Below, one piece after another: positions 28,077 to 38,375 of a stretch of DNA of 64,000 nucleotides. The notes beneath the pieces are model-generated. The model saw only the letters and a program-made list of their open reading frames with translations. It had not been told where the DNA came from and ran no database searches. The position numbers were made by a program, and so were the translations under genes. Where the stretch lies: assembly GCF_900021165.1 (NCBI RefSeq), contig NZ_FCOQ01000026.1, forward strand, positions 21,406 through 85,405, written 5' to 3'. The stretch is from Paenibacillus phocaeensis (GTDB lineage Bacteria; Bacillota; Bacilli; Paenibacillales; Paenibacillaceae). How positions within the stretch are numbered: position 1 is the first letter of the stretch; each line of letters begins with the position of its first letter.

Positions 28077-29123
28077 TCAACTCTGCGGAACCTGCGCTTC
28101 TACCCGATCCGGCGACAACGTCTGTTCCACCGTTCCCAGCAGCAGACCCTTGCTTTGAATGGCCTGAATCATCCCTTGAAGCGCGTCCCGGCTGGACGCC
28201 GTCGGATGCATCAAAATGAGCGAGCCCGGTCCCACATTGCTGCTGATTTTGCTCACGATGCTGGATGACGGCGGATTCCTCCAATCCACCGTATCCACGG
28301 TCCACAGCACGGTCTTAAGCCCCTGCTCCGCCGCCAGCTTGACGGTTTGCTTGTTAAAGTCACCCGAAGGCGGGGCAAACCAGCGATTCTCCACACCCAG
28401 CTTCTCCTTTAACAGCTCCTTCGTCTTGGAAATCTCAAGCCGGGCGCGGGTAGCCTCCAGTTGACTCATATTCGGGTGCGAGTAGGCATGATTCTCGATC
28501 TGATGCCCGCGCCGCTTGATTTCGGCGGCCAGCTCCACATTCTTCTTCAGCCAGCTGCCGTCGAGGAAGAAGGTAGCCTTTACCTTTGCCTGATCCAGCG
28601 TATCAAGCATCGGTTCAAGATATTCATTGCCCCAGGCAACATTAATCATAAATGCAGCCATCGGCTTGTTGGGGTTTCCGCGATAAATCGGCTCTGCGCC
28701 TAAATCATCCAGGTTCACCTTCGGTTTCAGCTCGCGATAGACGTATTCGATTTCCGCACCGGGGGACAGCTGTTTGGCCTTCACATAGGTACGTTCAATA
28801 TCCACCTCGCGGCCGTTATAGCCGGGGATGGCTTTCCAGACCCGGTCGACGACGGCATCCACCGGCTCAACCCGCCGCTTTACTGCTTCCTCGCGGATTC
28901 GGGCCAGGAGCGGATCCGCGTCCTTCGCAGTCCCCCGGCCTTCTGGATTGATTTGTCCATTGGCTTTCGGATCCCCGGTCAGGTCGTTGATCAAGCGAAA
29001 AGCGAAGCTGCCGCCTTCCCCTCCCGAGCTTTCGGCGATAAAAGCCCGAATGCCGGCAAACTGCCCCACTATCATGACAAAGGCAATGCATATCGCAATG
29101 ACCGCAAATTTATTCCGCCCCAT
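28077..29123 (-). CDS. ylxY: Polysaccharide-deacetylase-like sporulation protein YlxY
   Basis: A 348-residue protein with an N-terminal membrane anchor (about residues 6-26), a middle region and a C-terminal NodB-type fold (about 180-340). The NodB metal motif HAYSHPN is present, but the usual catalytic TFDDG/FDxxWG aspartate is replaced in INVAWGNEY by asparagine, so deacetylase activity is doubtful. Family and position (pnp-ylxY-mlpA) match YlxY. I prefer the ATG at 29123; an ATG at 29135 overlaps the GAGGGG site. It probably faces the cell surface or spore envelope. Confidence 0.88.
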   Translation of the reverse strand: MGRNKFAVIAICIAFVMIVGQFAGIRAFIAESSGGEGGSFAFRLINDLTGDPKANGQINPEGRGTAKDADPLLARIREEAVKRRVEPVDAVVDRVWKAIPGYNGREVDIERTYVKAKQLSPGAEIEYVYRELKPKVNLDDLGAEPIYRGNPNKPMAAFMINVAWGNEYLEPMLDTLDQAKVKATFFLDGSWLKKNVELAAEIKRRGHQIENHAYSHPNMSQLEATRARLEISKTKELLKEKLGVENRWFAPPSGDFNKQTVKLAAEQGLKTVLWTVDTVDWRNPPSSSIVSKISSNVGPGSLILMHPTASSRDALQGMIQAIQSKGLLLGTVEQTLSPDRVEAQVPQS

Positions 29124-29224
29124 GCTGAAGCCCATCCCCTCAAACGGTTTTTGTCCCCATCATATGTTGACAAGCCTGAGAGTATGCTTCTTTTCGAGAG
29201 CAGTAGGAAGAAACGTACAATTAA

Positions 29225-29258
29225 AAAAGAGCCAGAATTGATTCATTCTGTCTCTTTT
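29225..29258 (-). terminator. Terminator downstream of pnp
   Basis: Minus strand AAAAGAGACAGAAT pairs with ATTCTGGCTCTTTT (one mismatch) and ends in six T, 38 bases after the pnp stop. Confidence 0.88.
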
Positions 29259-29295
29259 CCCGCAAGGGTCGCCTGCGTCGTCAAGGCTGCGTTAT

Positions 29296-31404
29296 TTATT
29301 TGGAAGGGGATTTTTCCGTTTCTGCGGTTAACACCGCTTTGCGGGAAAGATTGATCCGTCCTTGGTTATCGATTTCGGTAACTTTAACAGTAACCGTATC
29401 GCCGATCGCCACGACGTCTTCCACTTTGGCTACGCGTTCCGTTGACAGTTGGGAAATATGCACCAAGCCGTCTTTACCCGGCAGAATCTCGACGAAAGCC
29501 CCAAACTTCTCGATCCGTTTGACCGTCCCGACGTAAATCTCGCCGACCACGACTTCCTTGACGATTCCCTCGATGATCGAACGGGCTTTGTTGTTCATCT
29601 CTTCGTTCGTTGAAGCGATAAATACGCGGCCGTCCTGTTCGATATCGATCTTCACGCCGGTTTCCTCGATGATCTTGTTGATGATTTTGCCGCCCGCCCC
29701 GATCACATCGCGAATCTTGTCCGGATTGATCTGCATGATGACGATCTTCGGCGCGTAAGGAGACAGATGCTCCTTCGGCTTTTGGATGCGCTCCATCATT
29801 TTGGACAGGATAAACATCCGGCCTTCTCTCGCCTGCTTCAAGGCATCGGTCAAAATCTGACGGTCGATCCCATCGATCTTGATATCCATTTGAATCGCTG
29901 TTACGCCTTCTGCAGTACCGGCTACTTTGAAGTCCATGTCGCCGAGATGGTCTTCCATCCCTTGAATATCGGTCAGGATAGACACATGCTCGCCGTCCTT
30001 GATCAGACCCATTGCTACCCCGGCAACCGGTGCTTTGATCGGCACCCCTGCGTCCATCATCGCCAGCGTGCTGGCACAGATGCTCGCCTGAGAGGTGGAA
30101 CCGTTCGATTCCAACACTTCCGATACGAGACGAATCGTATACGGGAATTCGGATTCCGGCGGGATGACCTTCGACAACGCGCGTTCGCCCAATGCGCCGT
30201 GCCCGATTTCGCGGCGGCCCGGAGCCCGCAGCGGACGAGCTTCACCTACGCTGAACGGAGGGAAGTTATAATGGTGCATGAAGCGTTTCGACTCTTCCAG
30301 GTCGATGCCGTCAAGAATTTGAACGTCACCGAGCGCACCCAGGGTACAAATGCTCAGCGCTTGCGTTTGTCCGCGCGTAAATAGGCCGGAACCATGCGTA
30401 CGCGGCAGCAGGCTGATATCGCATTCGATCGGACGAATCTCGTCCAGCTTGCGTCCGTCAGGGCGCACTTTGTCGTGAGTAATCAAGCGGCGGACTTCTT
30501 CCTTGACGATGTCATGCAAGACTTCCTTCACATCGGCAAGCAGCTCGGGCATTTCTATGTATTTCTCTTCGAAATGAGCCACCGTCTCGTCATTAATGGC
30601 ATCAATCGCATCCTGACGCGCATGCTTCTCGGCAATCTTCACGGCCTCAACCAGGCGATCCTGGGCAAAGGCGCGAACCTCGCGGTTCACCTCTTCATTC
30701 ACCGCATGCAGCTTCACTTGCATCTTCTCTTTGCCGGCGACCTTCACGAGCTCTTCGATGACGGCAACGATGTTTCTGATCTCCTCGTGACCGAACATGA
30801 TCGCTTCGAGCATGACCTCTTCAGGCACTTCGTTCGCCTCGGCCTCCACCATCATGATGGCGTCTTTGGTACCAGCTACGACAACGTAAATGTCGCTGGC
30901 TTCTTGCTCAGCCACGTTCGGATTAATGACGAATTGACCGTTCACCCGTCCGACGGCCACACCGCCAATCGGTCCGTTAAACGGAACATCGGAAATGCTC
31001 AGCGCTGCCGAAGTGCCAATCATCGCTGCAATTTCCGGCTCGCAATCCTGATCCACACTCATCACCAGGTTCACAATTTGCACGTCGTTCCGGAAGCCTT
31101 CCGGGAACAGCGGGCGAATGGGGCGGTCGGTCAAACGGCTGGCCAGAATCGCTTTCTCGCTTGGACGTCCTTCCCGTTTAATGAAGCCGCCGGGGATTTT
31201 ACCGACTGCATACAATTTCTCTTCATAATTGACGGTCAATGGAAAAAAGTCCAGATCCTTCGGCTCCGAGGAAGCCGTAACCGTACATAACACTGCCGTA
31301 TCGCCGTAACGGACCATGACGGCCGCATTCGCTTGTTTGGCCAATCGGCCGGTTTCCAGGATGAGAGGTCTTCCCCCCAACTCCATTTTCACTTGATTCT
31401 GCAT
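29296..31404 (-). CDS. pnp: Polyribonucleotide nucleotidyltransferase (PNPase)
   Basis: PNPase degrades RNA 3'-5' by phosphorolysis. The 702-residue protein has two RNase PH-like domains around a helical domain, a KH domain (about 555-620, [20 protein letters not shown]) and a C-terminal S1 domain (about 625-690), the standard order. The ATG at 31404 follows AAGGAGGGATTTC; a longer reading to 31473 would add 23 residues and is not supported. It follows rpsO, separated by two hairpins. Confidence 0.98.
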   Translation of the reverse strand: MQNQVKMELGGRPLILETGRLAKQANAAVMVRYGDTAVLCTVTASSEPKDLDFFPLTVNYEEKLYAVGKIPGGFIKREGRPSEKAILASRLTDRPIRPLFPEGFRNDVQIVNLVMSVDQDCEPEIAAMIGTSAALSISDVPFNGPIGGVAVGRVNGQFVINPNVAEQEASDIYVVVAGTKDAIMMVEAEANEVPEEVMLEAIMFGHEEIRNIVAVIEELVKVAGKEKMQVKLHAVNEEVNREVRAFAQDRLVEAVKIAEKHARQDAIDAINDETVAHFEEKYIEMPELLADVKEVLHDIVKEEVRRLITHDKVRPDGRKLDEIRPIECDISLLPRTHGSGLFTRGQTQALSICTLGALGDVQILDGIDLEESKRFMHHYNFPPFSVGEARPLRAPGRREIGHGALGERALSKVIPPESEFPYTIRLVSEVLESNGSTSQASICASTLAMMDAGVPIKAPVAGVAMGLIKDGEHVSILTDIQGMEDHLGDMDFKVAGTAEGVTAIQMDIKIDGIDRQILTDALKQAREGRMFILSKMMERIQKPKEHLSPYAPKIVIMQINPDKIRDVIGAGGKIINKIIEETGVKIDIEQDGRVFIASTNEEMNNKARSIIEGIVKEVVVGEIYVGTVKRIEKFGAFVEILPGKDGLVHISQLSTERVAKVEDVVAIGDTVTVKVTEIDNQGRINLSRKAVLTAETEKSPSK

Positions 31405-31514
31405 GAAATCCCTCCTTATCACCAATACAAGTTCGGTACTGAGTTCATTATTTCCTGCTTTTCGGCAATTCATAATGATGAAGAGCTTCAGCCGCAGAAG
31501 AATGTCCTCATAAC

Positions 31515-31536
31515 AAAAGCTCCTGACGGAGCTTTT
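31515..31536 (-). terminator. Second hairpin between rpsO and pnp
   Basis: A perfect 9-base stem AAAAGCTCC/GGAGCTTTT with a 4-base loop, about 110 bases before the pnp start. It could terminate rpsO readthrough or act as a leader hairpin of pnp. Confidence 0.65.
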
Positions 31537-31566
31537 CGTGGAAGCTTATCGCAACAAGCCCTAATT

Positions 31567-31631
31567 TGTAAAAAGCAACCCGGCCGCATACCGCACGCTT
31601 CGCCAGCGTCCGCCATGCAACTAGGCTGCTT
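31567..31631 (-). terminator. Terminator downstream of rpsO
   Basis: Minus strand AAGCAGCC pairs with GGGTTGCTT, with inner stems GCAT/ATGC and ACGCT/AGCGT, followed by five T, 18 bases after the rpsO stop. Confidence 0.75.
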
Positions 31632-31648
31632 TTATCAAACATGTCCAA

Positions 31649-31918
31649 TTAACGACGCAATCCAAGTTTCTCGATCAAAGCGGAGTAACGTTTTACGTCT
31701 TTGTTCTTCAGGTAAGCCAACAGCTTACGACGTTGACCAACCATCTTCAGAAGACCGCGACGGGAATGATGGTCCTTCTTGTGCGTACGCAAGTGGTCCG
31801 TCAAATTCACGATGTTCTCCGTAAGGATAGCAATTTGCACCTCAGGGGATCCGGTATCGGACTCATGAGTTTTGTGCTCTTGGATCAATTGTTGTTTACG
31901 TTCTTGAGTCAATGCCAT
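31649..31918 (-). CDS. rpsO: 30S ribosomal protein S15
   Basis: S15 binds the central domain of 16S rRNA early in 30S assembly. The 89-residue protein has the family sequence from [11 protein letters not shown] to LIEKLGLRR, including the [12 protein letters not shown] segment. The ATG at 31918 is preceded by AAAGGAGGTGAAC. It has its own promoter (32043-32071) and lies upstream of pnp, as in most bacteria. Confidence 0.99.
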   Translation of the reverse strand: MALTQERKQQLIQEHKTHESDTGSPEVQIAILTENIVNLTDHLRTHKKDHHSRRGLLKMVGQRRKLLAYLKNKDVKRYSALIEKLGLRR

Positions 31919-32042
31919 CCTGTTCACCTCCTTTATCTCAAATCGCCGTTAGCCTCGTCGCCGGCGGTGAAACCGCGCAACCAAGCCAAGGTTCTTGCTG
32001 CCGTTTGGAAAAAACATGTTTTACCACATGACAACGTTACAT

Positions 32043-32071
32043 AGTATACCACAGCCGCCCAGCAAAGTAAA
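32043..32071 (-). promoter_or_regulatory. rpsO promoter
   Basis: Minus strand TTTACT (32066-32071) and TATACT (32043-32048) are 17 bases apart, with an extended -10 TG. The start would lie just after ribF, leaving a leader of about 115 bases in which S15 self-regulation is possible. Confidence 0.7.
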
Positions 32072-32087
32072 TGCCGGATCCACCGGG

Positions 32088-33035
32088 CTACCGGGATGCA
32101 TTCAGCAGTCGTTTAGCTGTCTCGGCATCTTGCCCGATTTGGGCGATCAACTCATCCAGCGAGCCGAACTTGCGCTCCTCGCGAATGTAATGCACCAATT
32201 CAACGGACAAGCTCTCGCCATAAATCTCGCCGGAGAACTCAAATAGATGCGCCTCCAGCCAAAAAATCTTGCCGTCCTCGTGGAAGGTCGGCTTGACCCC
32301 GACGTTCATCACGCCGGAGTAAATCGCGCCTTCGTGGGTAACCCGCACGGCGTAGACCCCGCTGGCCGGTACAACATAATGCTCCGCCAGCTTCAGGTTC
32401 GCGGTTGGGAAGCCGAGCTGCCGCCCGCGTTTTTCACCATGCATAACCGTCCCTTTCAGCGCATACGTCCGCCCCAGCCACCGGTTGGCCAGCTCGATTT
32501 TGCCTTCCTGCAGCGCCTTGCGGATCTCCGAGCTGCTGACCTTCTCCCCGTCGATCAGGAATGGCGGCACCGTGCTCACGTCCAGGACGTTGCCGCTCAG
32601 TTCGCGAAGCATCCCCGCATCGCCTTCGCCCCGGTAGCCATAGCGGAAGTCAAACCCTACAACCGCTGTGTGCACCTTCAGCGGCACCAAAATCCCGGAG
32701 ACGAAATTTTGCGGACTCACCCGCGAGAAGGCATCGTTGAATTCAACGATATACACATAATCTACGCCCATCTCGCGCAAGATCCGTTCCTTTTCCTCCG
32801 GAGGCGTCAAATATCCGTCATAATCGCCTTTCTTCATGACTTCCTTCGGATGGGGATGGAAGGTCATGACCGAAGCGGGAAGCCCGAGTTCGCGGGCCTG
32901 CCGTATGGCGGAGTCGATCACGCTGGCATGTCCCAGGTGAAGCCCGTCAAATTGACCGATCGCCAGCACTTGCGGGCGGGCATTTTGTTCAATAAATCGT
33001 TCGGTTAGTGGATATGATAACTTTATCGTTTCCAT
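32088..33035 (-). CDS. ribF: Bifunctional riboflavin kinase/FAD synthetase
   Basis: RibF converts riboflavin to FMN and FMN to FAD. The 315-residue protein has an N-terminal nucleotidyltransferase domain (GQFDGLHLGHASVI; about 10-170) and a C-terminal kinase domain (about 180-305; GRQLGFPTANL). The ATG at 33035 has AGGTGA at good distance; the upstream in-frame start at 33071 has none. It is the last gene of the rimP-to-ribF series. Confidence 0.96.
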   Translation of the reverse strand: METIKLSYPLTERFIEQNARPQVLAIGQFDGLHLGHASVIDSAIRQARELGLPASVMTFHPHPKEVMKKGDYDGYLTPPEEKERILREMGVDYVYIVEFNDAFSRVSPQNFVSGILVPLKVHTAVVGFDFRYGYRGEGDAGMLRELSGNVLDVSTVPPFLIDGEKVSSSEIRKALQEGKIELANRWLGRTYALKGTVMHGEKRGRQLGFPTANLKLAEHYVVPASGVYAVRVTHEGAIYSGVMNVGVKPTFHEDGKIFWLEAHLFEFSGEIYGESLSVELVHYIREERKFGSLDELIAQIGQDAETAKRLLNASR

Positions 33036-33081
33036 GATCGTGTCACCTGCAATTTCCCTCGGAATGCGCATTTCATGAGGC

Positions 33082-33999
33082 TTATTCGGGTAAAAAGACT
33101 TTGACCGCCTTCACAGCCAACGTCTCCTCTTCCACCCGAAAGATGCCTAGAAATTGCCGTTCAGGACTGTAAAGCCGCAGCGTCTCCCCGCGTTTGACCG
33201 CCGGAGAAACGACGGATGAAGACAGTCGCTGACCTTGCAATGCTGCTTTAACCTTTTCGGCCGAAACCGTATGAGCCGGTAAATGCTCCACGGCTCGAGC
33301 GACCGGCAATAAATACTGCTGCAGCGACCCGTCCGCAACGTGGCGGGCAACCTCATCCAGCGTCAAGCAATGCGACTCTGTGATCCCGGCCGACATCGTC
33401 CGCTTCAGTTCCGTCATCGCCGCAGGCACGCCCAGGGCTCGTCCGATATCGACGCATAGCGTACGAATATACGTCCCTTTGGAGCACATCGCCCGAAAGG
33501 AGATACGGGGATGGGGGCCCTCCGAATGGAAGGCCAGCAACTCCAATTCATAAATCGTCACTTCACGCGGCTTGCGCTCCACGGTTTTCCCTTCCCGGGC
33601 CAGCTCATACAAGCGTTTGCCGTCTTGCTTCAACGCGGAGTACATAGGCGGGATTTGCGAGATGGTCCCTACGAACCGGGATAAGATCTGCCGGACTTCC
33701 TCTTCGGTCACCTGCACCTCTTCCACGCGTTCGATGATCTCCCCCGTCATATCCTCCGTATCCGTAGCAACTCCAAGAACCAGGGTCGCCTCGTATTCTT
33801 TCGGCAAATCCTGCAAATATTCAACCATTCGCGTGGCGCGGCCCAAGCAGAGAGGCAATACCCCCGTGACCGCCGGATCCAGGGTTCCCGTATGGCCGAT
33901 TCGCTTCATCTTCAACATGCCGCGGCATTTGGCAACCACATCATGGGAAGTAAACCCTGCCGGCTTGTGAATCGGCAAAATCCCCTCGTATGCGTTCAT
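33082..33999 (-). CDS. truB: tRNA pseudouridine synthase B
   Basis: TruB makes pseudouridine 55 in the T loop of tRNAs. The 305-residue protein has the catalytic aspartate D41 in GHTGTLDPAVTGVLP and the KGTYIRTLC motif. A C-terminal PUA-like region is present. Its ATG overlaps the nrnA stop codon (ATGA), indicating coupling. Confidence 0.97.
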   Translation of the reverse strand: MNAYEGILPIHKPAGFTSHDVVAKCRGMLKMKRIGHTGTLDPAVTGVLPLCLGRATRMVEYLQDLPKEYEATLVLGVATDTEDMTGEIIERVEEVQVTEEEVRQILSRFVGTISQIPPMYSALKQDGKRLYELAREGKTVERKPREVTIYELELLAFHSEGPHPRISFRAMCSKGTYIRTLCVDIGRALGVPAAMTELKRTMSAGITESHCLTLDEVARHVADGSLQQYLLPVARAVEHLPAHTVSAEKVKAALQGQRLSSSVVSPAVKRGETLRLYSPERQFLGIFRVEEETLAVKAVKVFLPE

Positions 34000-34976
34000 A
34001 ACTGCTGCCTCACTTGTTCCAGCACTCTTGGAACGATCGTCTCCAAGGTGCCTTCCACCCGTGCGCCTGCGGCCCGGACATGCCCGCCGCCGCCGAAGCT
34101 TTGGGCCACTTGCGCAACGTCAACCTTCCCTGCTGACCGCATGCTCACCTTAACCGCATGTTCATGGATGACTTTAAACAGCAGCCCCACTTCGACCCCT
34201 TGAATATTTCGCGGATAGTTCACAATACCTTCCATATCCTCGTTGACCGCGCCGGTGGCCATTAAATCTTCGTCGGTAACGGACACCCAGCCAATTTTCC
34301 CGTCCTCCGTTAATTGAAGGCCGTTTAAGGCCCGGGTCAGCAACCGCAGCTGCGGCAATGTCATTTGCTCCAGCAGCAGTTCGGATAAGCCGGGACCGTC
34401 GACGCCATATTCCAGCAGTTTAGAAGCCGCCGCCATCACCTTGGGGGATGTGTTGGAATACCGGAACCCTCCGGTATCCGTCAGCAGTCCTGTATACAAA
34501 GCTGTAGCAACCAGCTCGTCCAGTTCTATGCCCATATAAGTAATAAGATCGAATAAGATCTCGGCGGTAGCCGCCGCGCTTGGCACCACGAGATTCACCG
34601 TGCCGTAGCGGTCATTCGTTGGGTGATGATCGATGTTCAGCAACCGAGCTCCTTCAGCGAAATGTACATGCGCGGTTCCTACCCGCTTGAAGTCGGCGCA
34701 ATCCACACAAATCACATGATCAAACCGACGGTCCAGCGGCATGACCGACAAATCGCGAATTTCCTCCGCCTGCCAAAGGTAGTGCATCCGCTTCGGGATC
34801 GGCCCTTCGTTAACCATAACGAATTTTTTACCCAGACATGACAGAAGCCAGCCCACCGCAAGGGTGGAACTGACTGCGTCACCGTCCGGCTGAACATGCG
34901 ACACGATTAGGAAATGGTCGTTCTGAGTCAAAAAATCCTTGGTTTGACTCAGCTCCCGTTCATAGGTCGTCTGCAT
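33996..34976 (-). CDS. nrnA: Bifunctional oligoribonuclease/PAP phosphatase NrnA
   Basis: NrnA degrades very short RNAs and dephosphorylates 3'-phosphoadenosine 5'-phosphate. The 326-residue DHH-family protein shows HVQPDGDAVSS, VDCADFKRVG, NIDHHPTNDRYG and the C-terminal DHHA1 motif GGGHVRAAGA. The ATG at 34976 follows AAAGGAGA. The gene sits between rbfA and truB, an arrangement different from Bacillus subtilis, where nrnA is elsewhere. Confidence 0.95.
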   Translation of the reverse strand: MQTTYERELSQTKDFLTQNDHFLIVSHVQPDGDAVSSTLAVGWLLSCLGKKFVMVNEGPIPKRMHYLWQAEEIRDLSVMPLDRRFDHVICVDCADFKRVGTAHVHFAEGARLLNIDHHPTNDRYGTVNLVVPSAAATAEILFDLITYMGIELDELVATALYTGLLTDTGGFRYSNTSPKVMAAASKLLEYGVDGPGLSELLLEQMTLPQLRLLTRALNGLQLTEDGKIGWVSVTDEDLMATGAVNEDMEGIVNYPRNIQGVEVGLLFKVIHEHAVKVSMRSAGKVDVAQVAQSFGGGGHVRAAGARVEGTLETIVPRVLEQVRQQL

Positions 34977-35066
34977 AGCCGTCTCCTTTAGAGGACTCAA
35001 AAACTCTTCATTGGATCAAGCCTGAATTTCATGAAGTAAAACCGAGTTTTTGATTCCATTGTAATA

Positions 35067-35420
35067 TCATTCTTCGTGCTCATGTGTGATTTCGCCGAGC
35101 AGCTTCTCAATCCGGCTGCCATAAGCGATGGATTCGTCGATTTTGAAGATCAATTCCGGCGTATGGCGCAGCCTTACTCGCTTTCCGATCTCGGTCCGCA
35201 AGAAGCCGGTTGCCTTCTCCAACCCCTTTAAGGACTCGGCTTTCTTCTCTTCGTCACCAAACACGCTGAGATAAACTTTGGCCTGCGACAAATCGCTGGT
35301 CACATCGACCCCGGTCACGGTGACAAAACCGATGCGCGGATCTTTCAGTTCACTCTGGATGAGCACGCTTAATTCTTTTTTTATCTGTTCGCCTACGCGG
35401 CCGGTACGATTTTTGGCCAT
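35067..35420 (-). CDS. rbfA: Ribosome-binding factor A
   Basis: RbfA helps late 30S subunit maturation and processing of 16S rRNA. The 117-residue KH-like protein has the family core [14 protein letters not shown] and [17 protein letters not shown] at 35420 is 9 bases after AAGGTGG; a GTG at 35429 abuts that site. It follows infB directly, without the ylxP gene that separates them in Bacillus subtilis. Confidence 0.97.
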   Translation of the reverse strand: MAKNRTGRVGEQIKKELSVLIQSELKDPRIGFVTVTGVDVTSDLSQAKVYLSVFGDEEKKAESLKGLEKATGFLRTEIGKRVRLRHTPELIFKIDESIAYGSRIEKLLGEITHEHEE

Positions 35421-35434
35421 TTCAGACACCCACC

Positions 35435-38053
35435 TTACTTCGGTTCAACGGTTTCCATGATGAACGCCTCGATGACGTCGCCTTCTTTAAGGTCATTGTA
35501 ATTGTCCAGGGTAATCCCGCACTCGTAACCTTGAGCGACTTCCTTGGCGTCGTCTTTGAAACGTTTAAGAGAATCGATTTTGCCTTCGTATACGACGATC
35601 CCGTCGCGAATCAAGCGCATTTCCGCCGAACGGGTAATTTTGCCGGAAGTGACCATACAACCTGCGATCGTTCCGACTTTGCTGATCTTGAACGTATTGC
35701 GGACTTCCGCATGACCGATGACGGTTTCTTTATAAACCGGATCAAGCATCCCTTTCATAGCCTGCTCGATTTCCTCGATCGCGTTATAGATGACGCGGTG
35801 CAAGCGGATGTCGACCTTCTCCTGCTCCGCCGTCGCTTTCGTTTGGTTGTCCGGACGAACGTTGAACCCGATTACGATCGCGTTCGAAGCCGCAGCCAAG
35901 ATAATATCGGATTCCGTAATCGCGCCGGCTCCGCTGTGAATGATCTTGACGCGAACACCTTCGACTTCGATTTTCTCGAGCGCGCCTTTCAGTGCTTCAA
36001 CCGAACCTTGAACGTCCGCTTTGATAATGACGTTGAGATCTTTAATTTCGCCTTCCTTGATGTGGCGGAACAGATCATCCAGCGTGACGCGCGTGTTCGA
36101 GCCCAGATCGGACTGGCGCTGCGTGATAGCCCGTTTGTCAGCGATGGAACGAGCCTTGCGCTCGTCTTCAAAGACCATAAACGGATCACCCGCTTGCGGC
36201 ACTTCGTTCAGGCCGGTAATTTCCACCGGCGTCGACGGGCCCGCTTCTTTCAAACGGCGTCCGCGATCGTTCACCATCGCGCGGACACGGCCGAAGCAAT
36301 TGCCGGCAACAAAGGCGTCGCCAACCTTCAGCGTACCGTGCTGAACCAACACGCGGGCTACCGGACCGCGGGATTTGTCGAGCTCGGCTTCGATGACCGC
36401 ACCGCGGGCGCGTTTATCCGGGTTGGCTTTGTATTCGTTGACTTCAGCAACCAGCAGAATCATTTCGAGCAAGCCTTCCAAGCCAAGCTTCTGCTTCGCT
36501 GAAACATTCACGAAAATCGTGTCGCCGCCCCATTCTTCCGGTACAAGCTCATATTCTGTCAATTCCTGCTTCACTTTATCCGGATTGGCATCCGGTTTAT
36601 CGATCTTATTGACAGCCACGATAATCGGCAATCCCGCCGCCTTCGCATGGTTCACCGCTTCAACCGTCTGCGGCATTACACCGTCGTCGGCCGCAACCAC
36701 AATGATCGTAATATCCGTCAACTGCGCACCGCGGGCACGCATCGCCGTAAACGCTTCGTGGCCCGGGGTATCCAGGAACGTGATCTTCTTGTTGTTGATC
36801 TCAACCTGGTAAGCCCCGATATGCTGGGTGATCCCGCCGGCTTCTCCGCCGGTTACGTTCGTCGAACGGATGGCATCCAGCAGCGTGGTTTTACCATGGT
36901 CAACGTGGCCCATGATTGTAACGACCGGTGGACGTTCTTTCAGATCCGCTTCATCATCCACTTCTTCGATCGTCTCGAAGCGATCTTCTTCAACCGGAAT
37001 TTTCACTTCAACCTCAACGCCGAATTCTCCTGCAAGCAGCAGAATCGTGTCAATGTCGAGCTCTTGGTTAATCGTCGCCATAACGCCAAGCAAGATCAGT
37101 TTCTTGATGACCTCGGAAGCATCCTTGTGAAGCAATTTGGCGGTTTCGCCTACGGTCATATTGCCGCGGACGATAATCTTCTTCGGCGTGTTATCAATCT
37201 TCTCGCGTGGAGGCTGCTGCGGACCTTTGCCGCGTCCTCCCTTGCCGCCGCGGTTATTTCTGAAATTGGCGCCGTTTCGATTATCATCAAAACCTCTTTG
37301 GTTTCTGCCGCCGTTGTTGTTATTCCCTCTTCTTTGACCTTGGCCTTGGTTTTGGCCTTGACCTCTGCCGCCGCTGTTCCCGCCGCCATTATTATTGCTT
37401 GGCGTAAAGCTGCGATTCGGCTGCTGAGGACCGCGGTTTGCACCGCTTTGACCTTGGCCTTGGCCTTGACCTTGACCGCCTTGGCGCTGACCGCCTTGGC
37501 TTGGCCCCCGGTTCCCTTGCGGGCCCCGGTTGGCGCCGGATGTGTTCCCCCCGCCTTGTCCTTGAGGACGGGAATTTTGATGATTGCCGCCGTTCGGACG
37601 ACTTGATCTTTCCTGAACTGCCGTGCTTCCACTAGCGTTGGTTGGGTTTGTTTTTGGTTTATTATTCATGCTTACCTGCTTTTCCTGTTGATTTTGGTTT
37701 TTTACGGGTGCGTTTGTGCTGCCTTGTGCTTGGCGTCCATGATCTCCGCGATGACCGGAAGGTTCTCCGGATGTTGCTTTCGGTGTTTGGCTTCCTCCTG
37801 CGGAAGCCGATGCCGGCGATTTGGCAGGAGAATCGTTACGTCCCGAGTTTTCTCGTTTCGCCGCCGCGTTGCTCTTAATATCCTTGAAAAACTGTTCCAC
37901 ACGAGCAACGGTATCATTCTCCATGACGCTCATGTGATTGTTAACCGGGATATTAAGGCGCTTAAGAATCGTAATAATTTCTTTGCTGCTCATGTTGAGC
38001 GATTTGGCGTATTCATACACCCTGAGCTTATCTTGTTTTTCTTGTTTACTCAA
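35435..38053 (-). CDS. infB: Translation initiation factor IF-2
   Basis: IF-2 is the GTPase that brings initiator tRNA to the 30S subunit and promotes subunit joining. The 872-residue protein has a short N-terminal IF2N domain, a long low-complexity stretch (about residues 60-285) dominated by G, Q, N, R and S, a second IF2N domain (about 290-345), the GTPase domain ([20 protein letters not shown]) and C-terminal beta-barrel domains. The start is TTG at 38053 after GGAGGTGGAG, overlapping the end of ylxQ. Confidence 0.98.
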   Translation of the reverse strand: MSKQEKQDKLRVYEYAKSLNMSSKEIITILKRLNIPVNNHMSVMENDTVARVEQFFKDIKSNAAAKRENSGRNDSPAKSPASASAGGSQTPKATSGEPSGHRGDHGRQAQGSTNAPVKNQNQQEKQVSMNNKPKTNPTNASGSTAVQERSSRPNGGNHQNSRPQGQGGGNTSGANRGPQGNRGPSQGGQRQGGQGQGQGQGQSGANRGPQQPNRSFTPSNNNGGGNSGGRGQGQNQGQGQRRGNNNNGGRNQRGFDDNRNGANFRNNRGGKGGRGKGPQQPPREKIDNTPKKIIVRGNMTVGETAKLLHKDASEVIKKLILLGVMATINQELDIDTILLLAGEFGVEVEVKIPVEEDRFETIEEVDDEADLKERPPVVTIMGHVDHGKTTLLDAIRSTNVTGGEAGGITQHIGAYQVEINNKKITFLDTPGHEAFTAMRARGAQLTDITIIVVAADDGVMPQTVEAVNHAKAAGLPIIVAVNKIDKPDANPDKVKQELTEYELVPEEWGGDTIFVNVSAKQKLGLEGLLEMILLVAEVNEYKANPDKRARGAVIEAELDKSRGPVARVLVQHGTLKVGDAFVAGNCFGRVRAMVNDRGRRLKEAGPSTPVEITGLNEVPQAGDPFMVFEDERKARSIADKRAITQRQSDLGSNTRVTLDDLFRHIKEGEIKDLNVIIKADVQGSVEALKGALEKIEVEGVRVKIIHSGAGAITESDIILAAASNAIVIGFNVRPDNQTKATAEQEKVDIRLHRVIYNAIEEIEQAMKGMLDPVYKETVIGHAEVRNTFKISKVGTIAGCMVTSGKITRSAEMRLIRDGIVVYEGKIDSLKRFKDDAKEVAQGYECGITLDNYNDLKEGDVIEAFIMETVEPK

Positions 38054-38375
38054 TATACTCCACCTCCGATGTTTTCAAGATCGCTTTGCGGATCAGCTCG
38101 GTAAACCCTTGATCCGTGAGAGCCAGAACAACCCGTTCCGGCTTGCCTACGCTCCCGCCGAGCGTCTCCCGGTCGAATCCGATCATAAGAGGAACTTTGT
38201 AAGACCCGCACTTATCGCGGAACTTCTTCTGCGTATTGGCGGAAGCATCGCCCGCTACGATCACGAGCTTGGCCTCCCCCGACCGAATTGACTTCAGGAC
38301 GATTTCGTCCCCGGTTACCAGCTTACCAGCCCGCATCGCGAGGCCAAGTCCGGACAACGGCTGGGCCTTATTCAT
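38046..38375 (-). CDS. ylxQ: L7Ae-type RNA-binding protein YlxQ
   Basis: A 109-residue protein of the L7Ae/L30e family ([27 protein letters not shown]), which binds kink-turn RNA. It is a standard member of the nusA-infB operon, its exact role unknown. The start at 38375 overlaps the ylxR stop by 8 bases and gives the normal N-terminus; a start two codons earlier (38381) is possible, while still longer readings are not supported by the family length. Confidence 0.9.
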   Translation of the reverse strand: MNKAQPLSGLGLAMRAGKLVTGDEIVLKSIRSGEAKLVIVAGDASANTQKKFRDKCGSYKVPLMIGFDRETLGGSVGKPERVVLALTDQGFTELIRKAILKTSEVEYIE

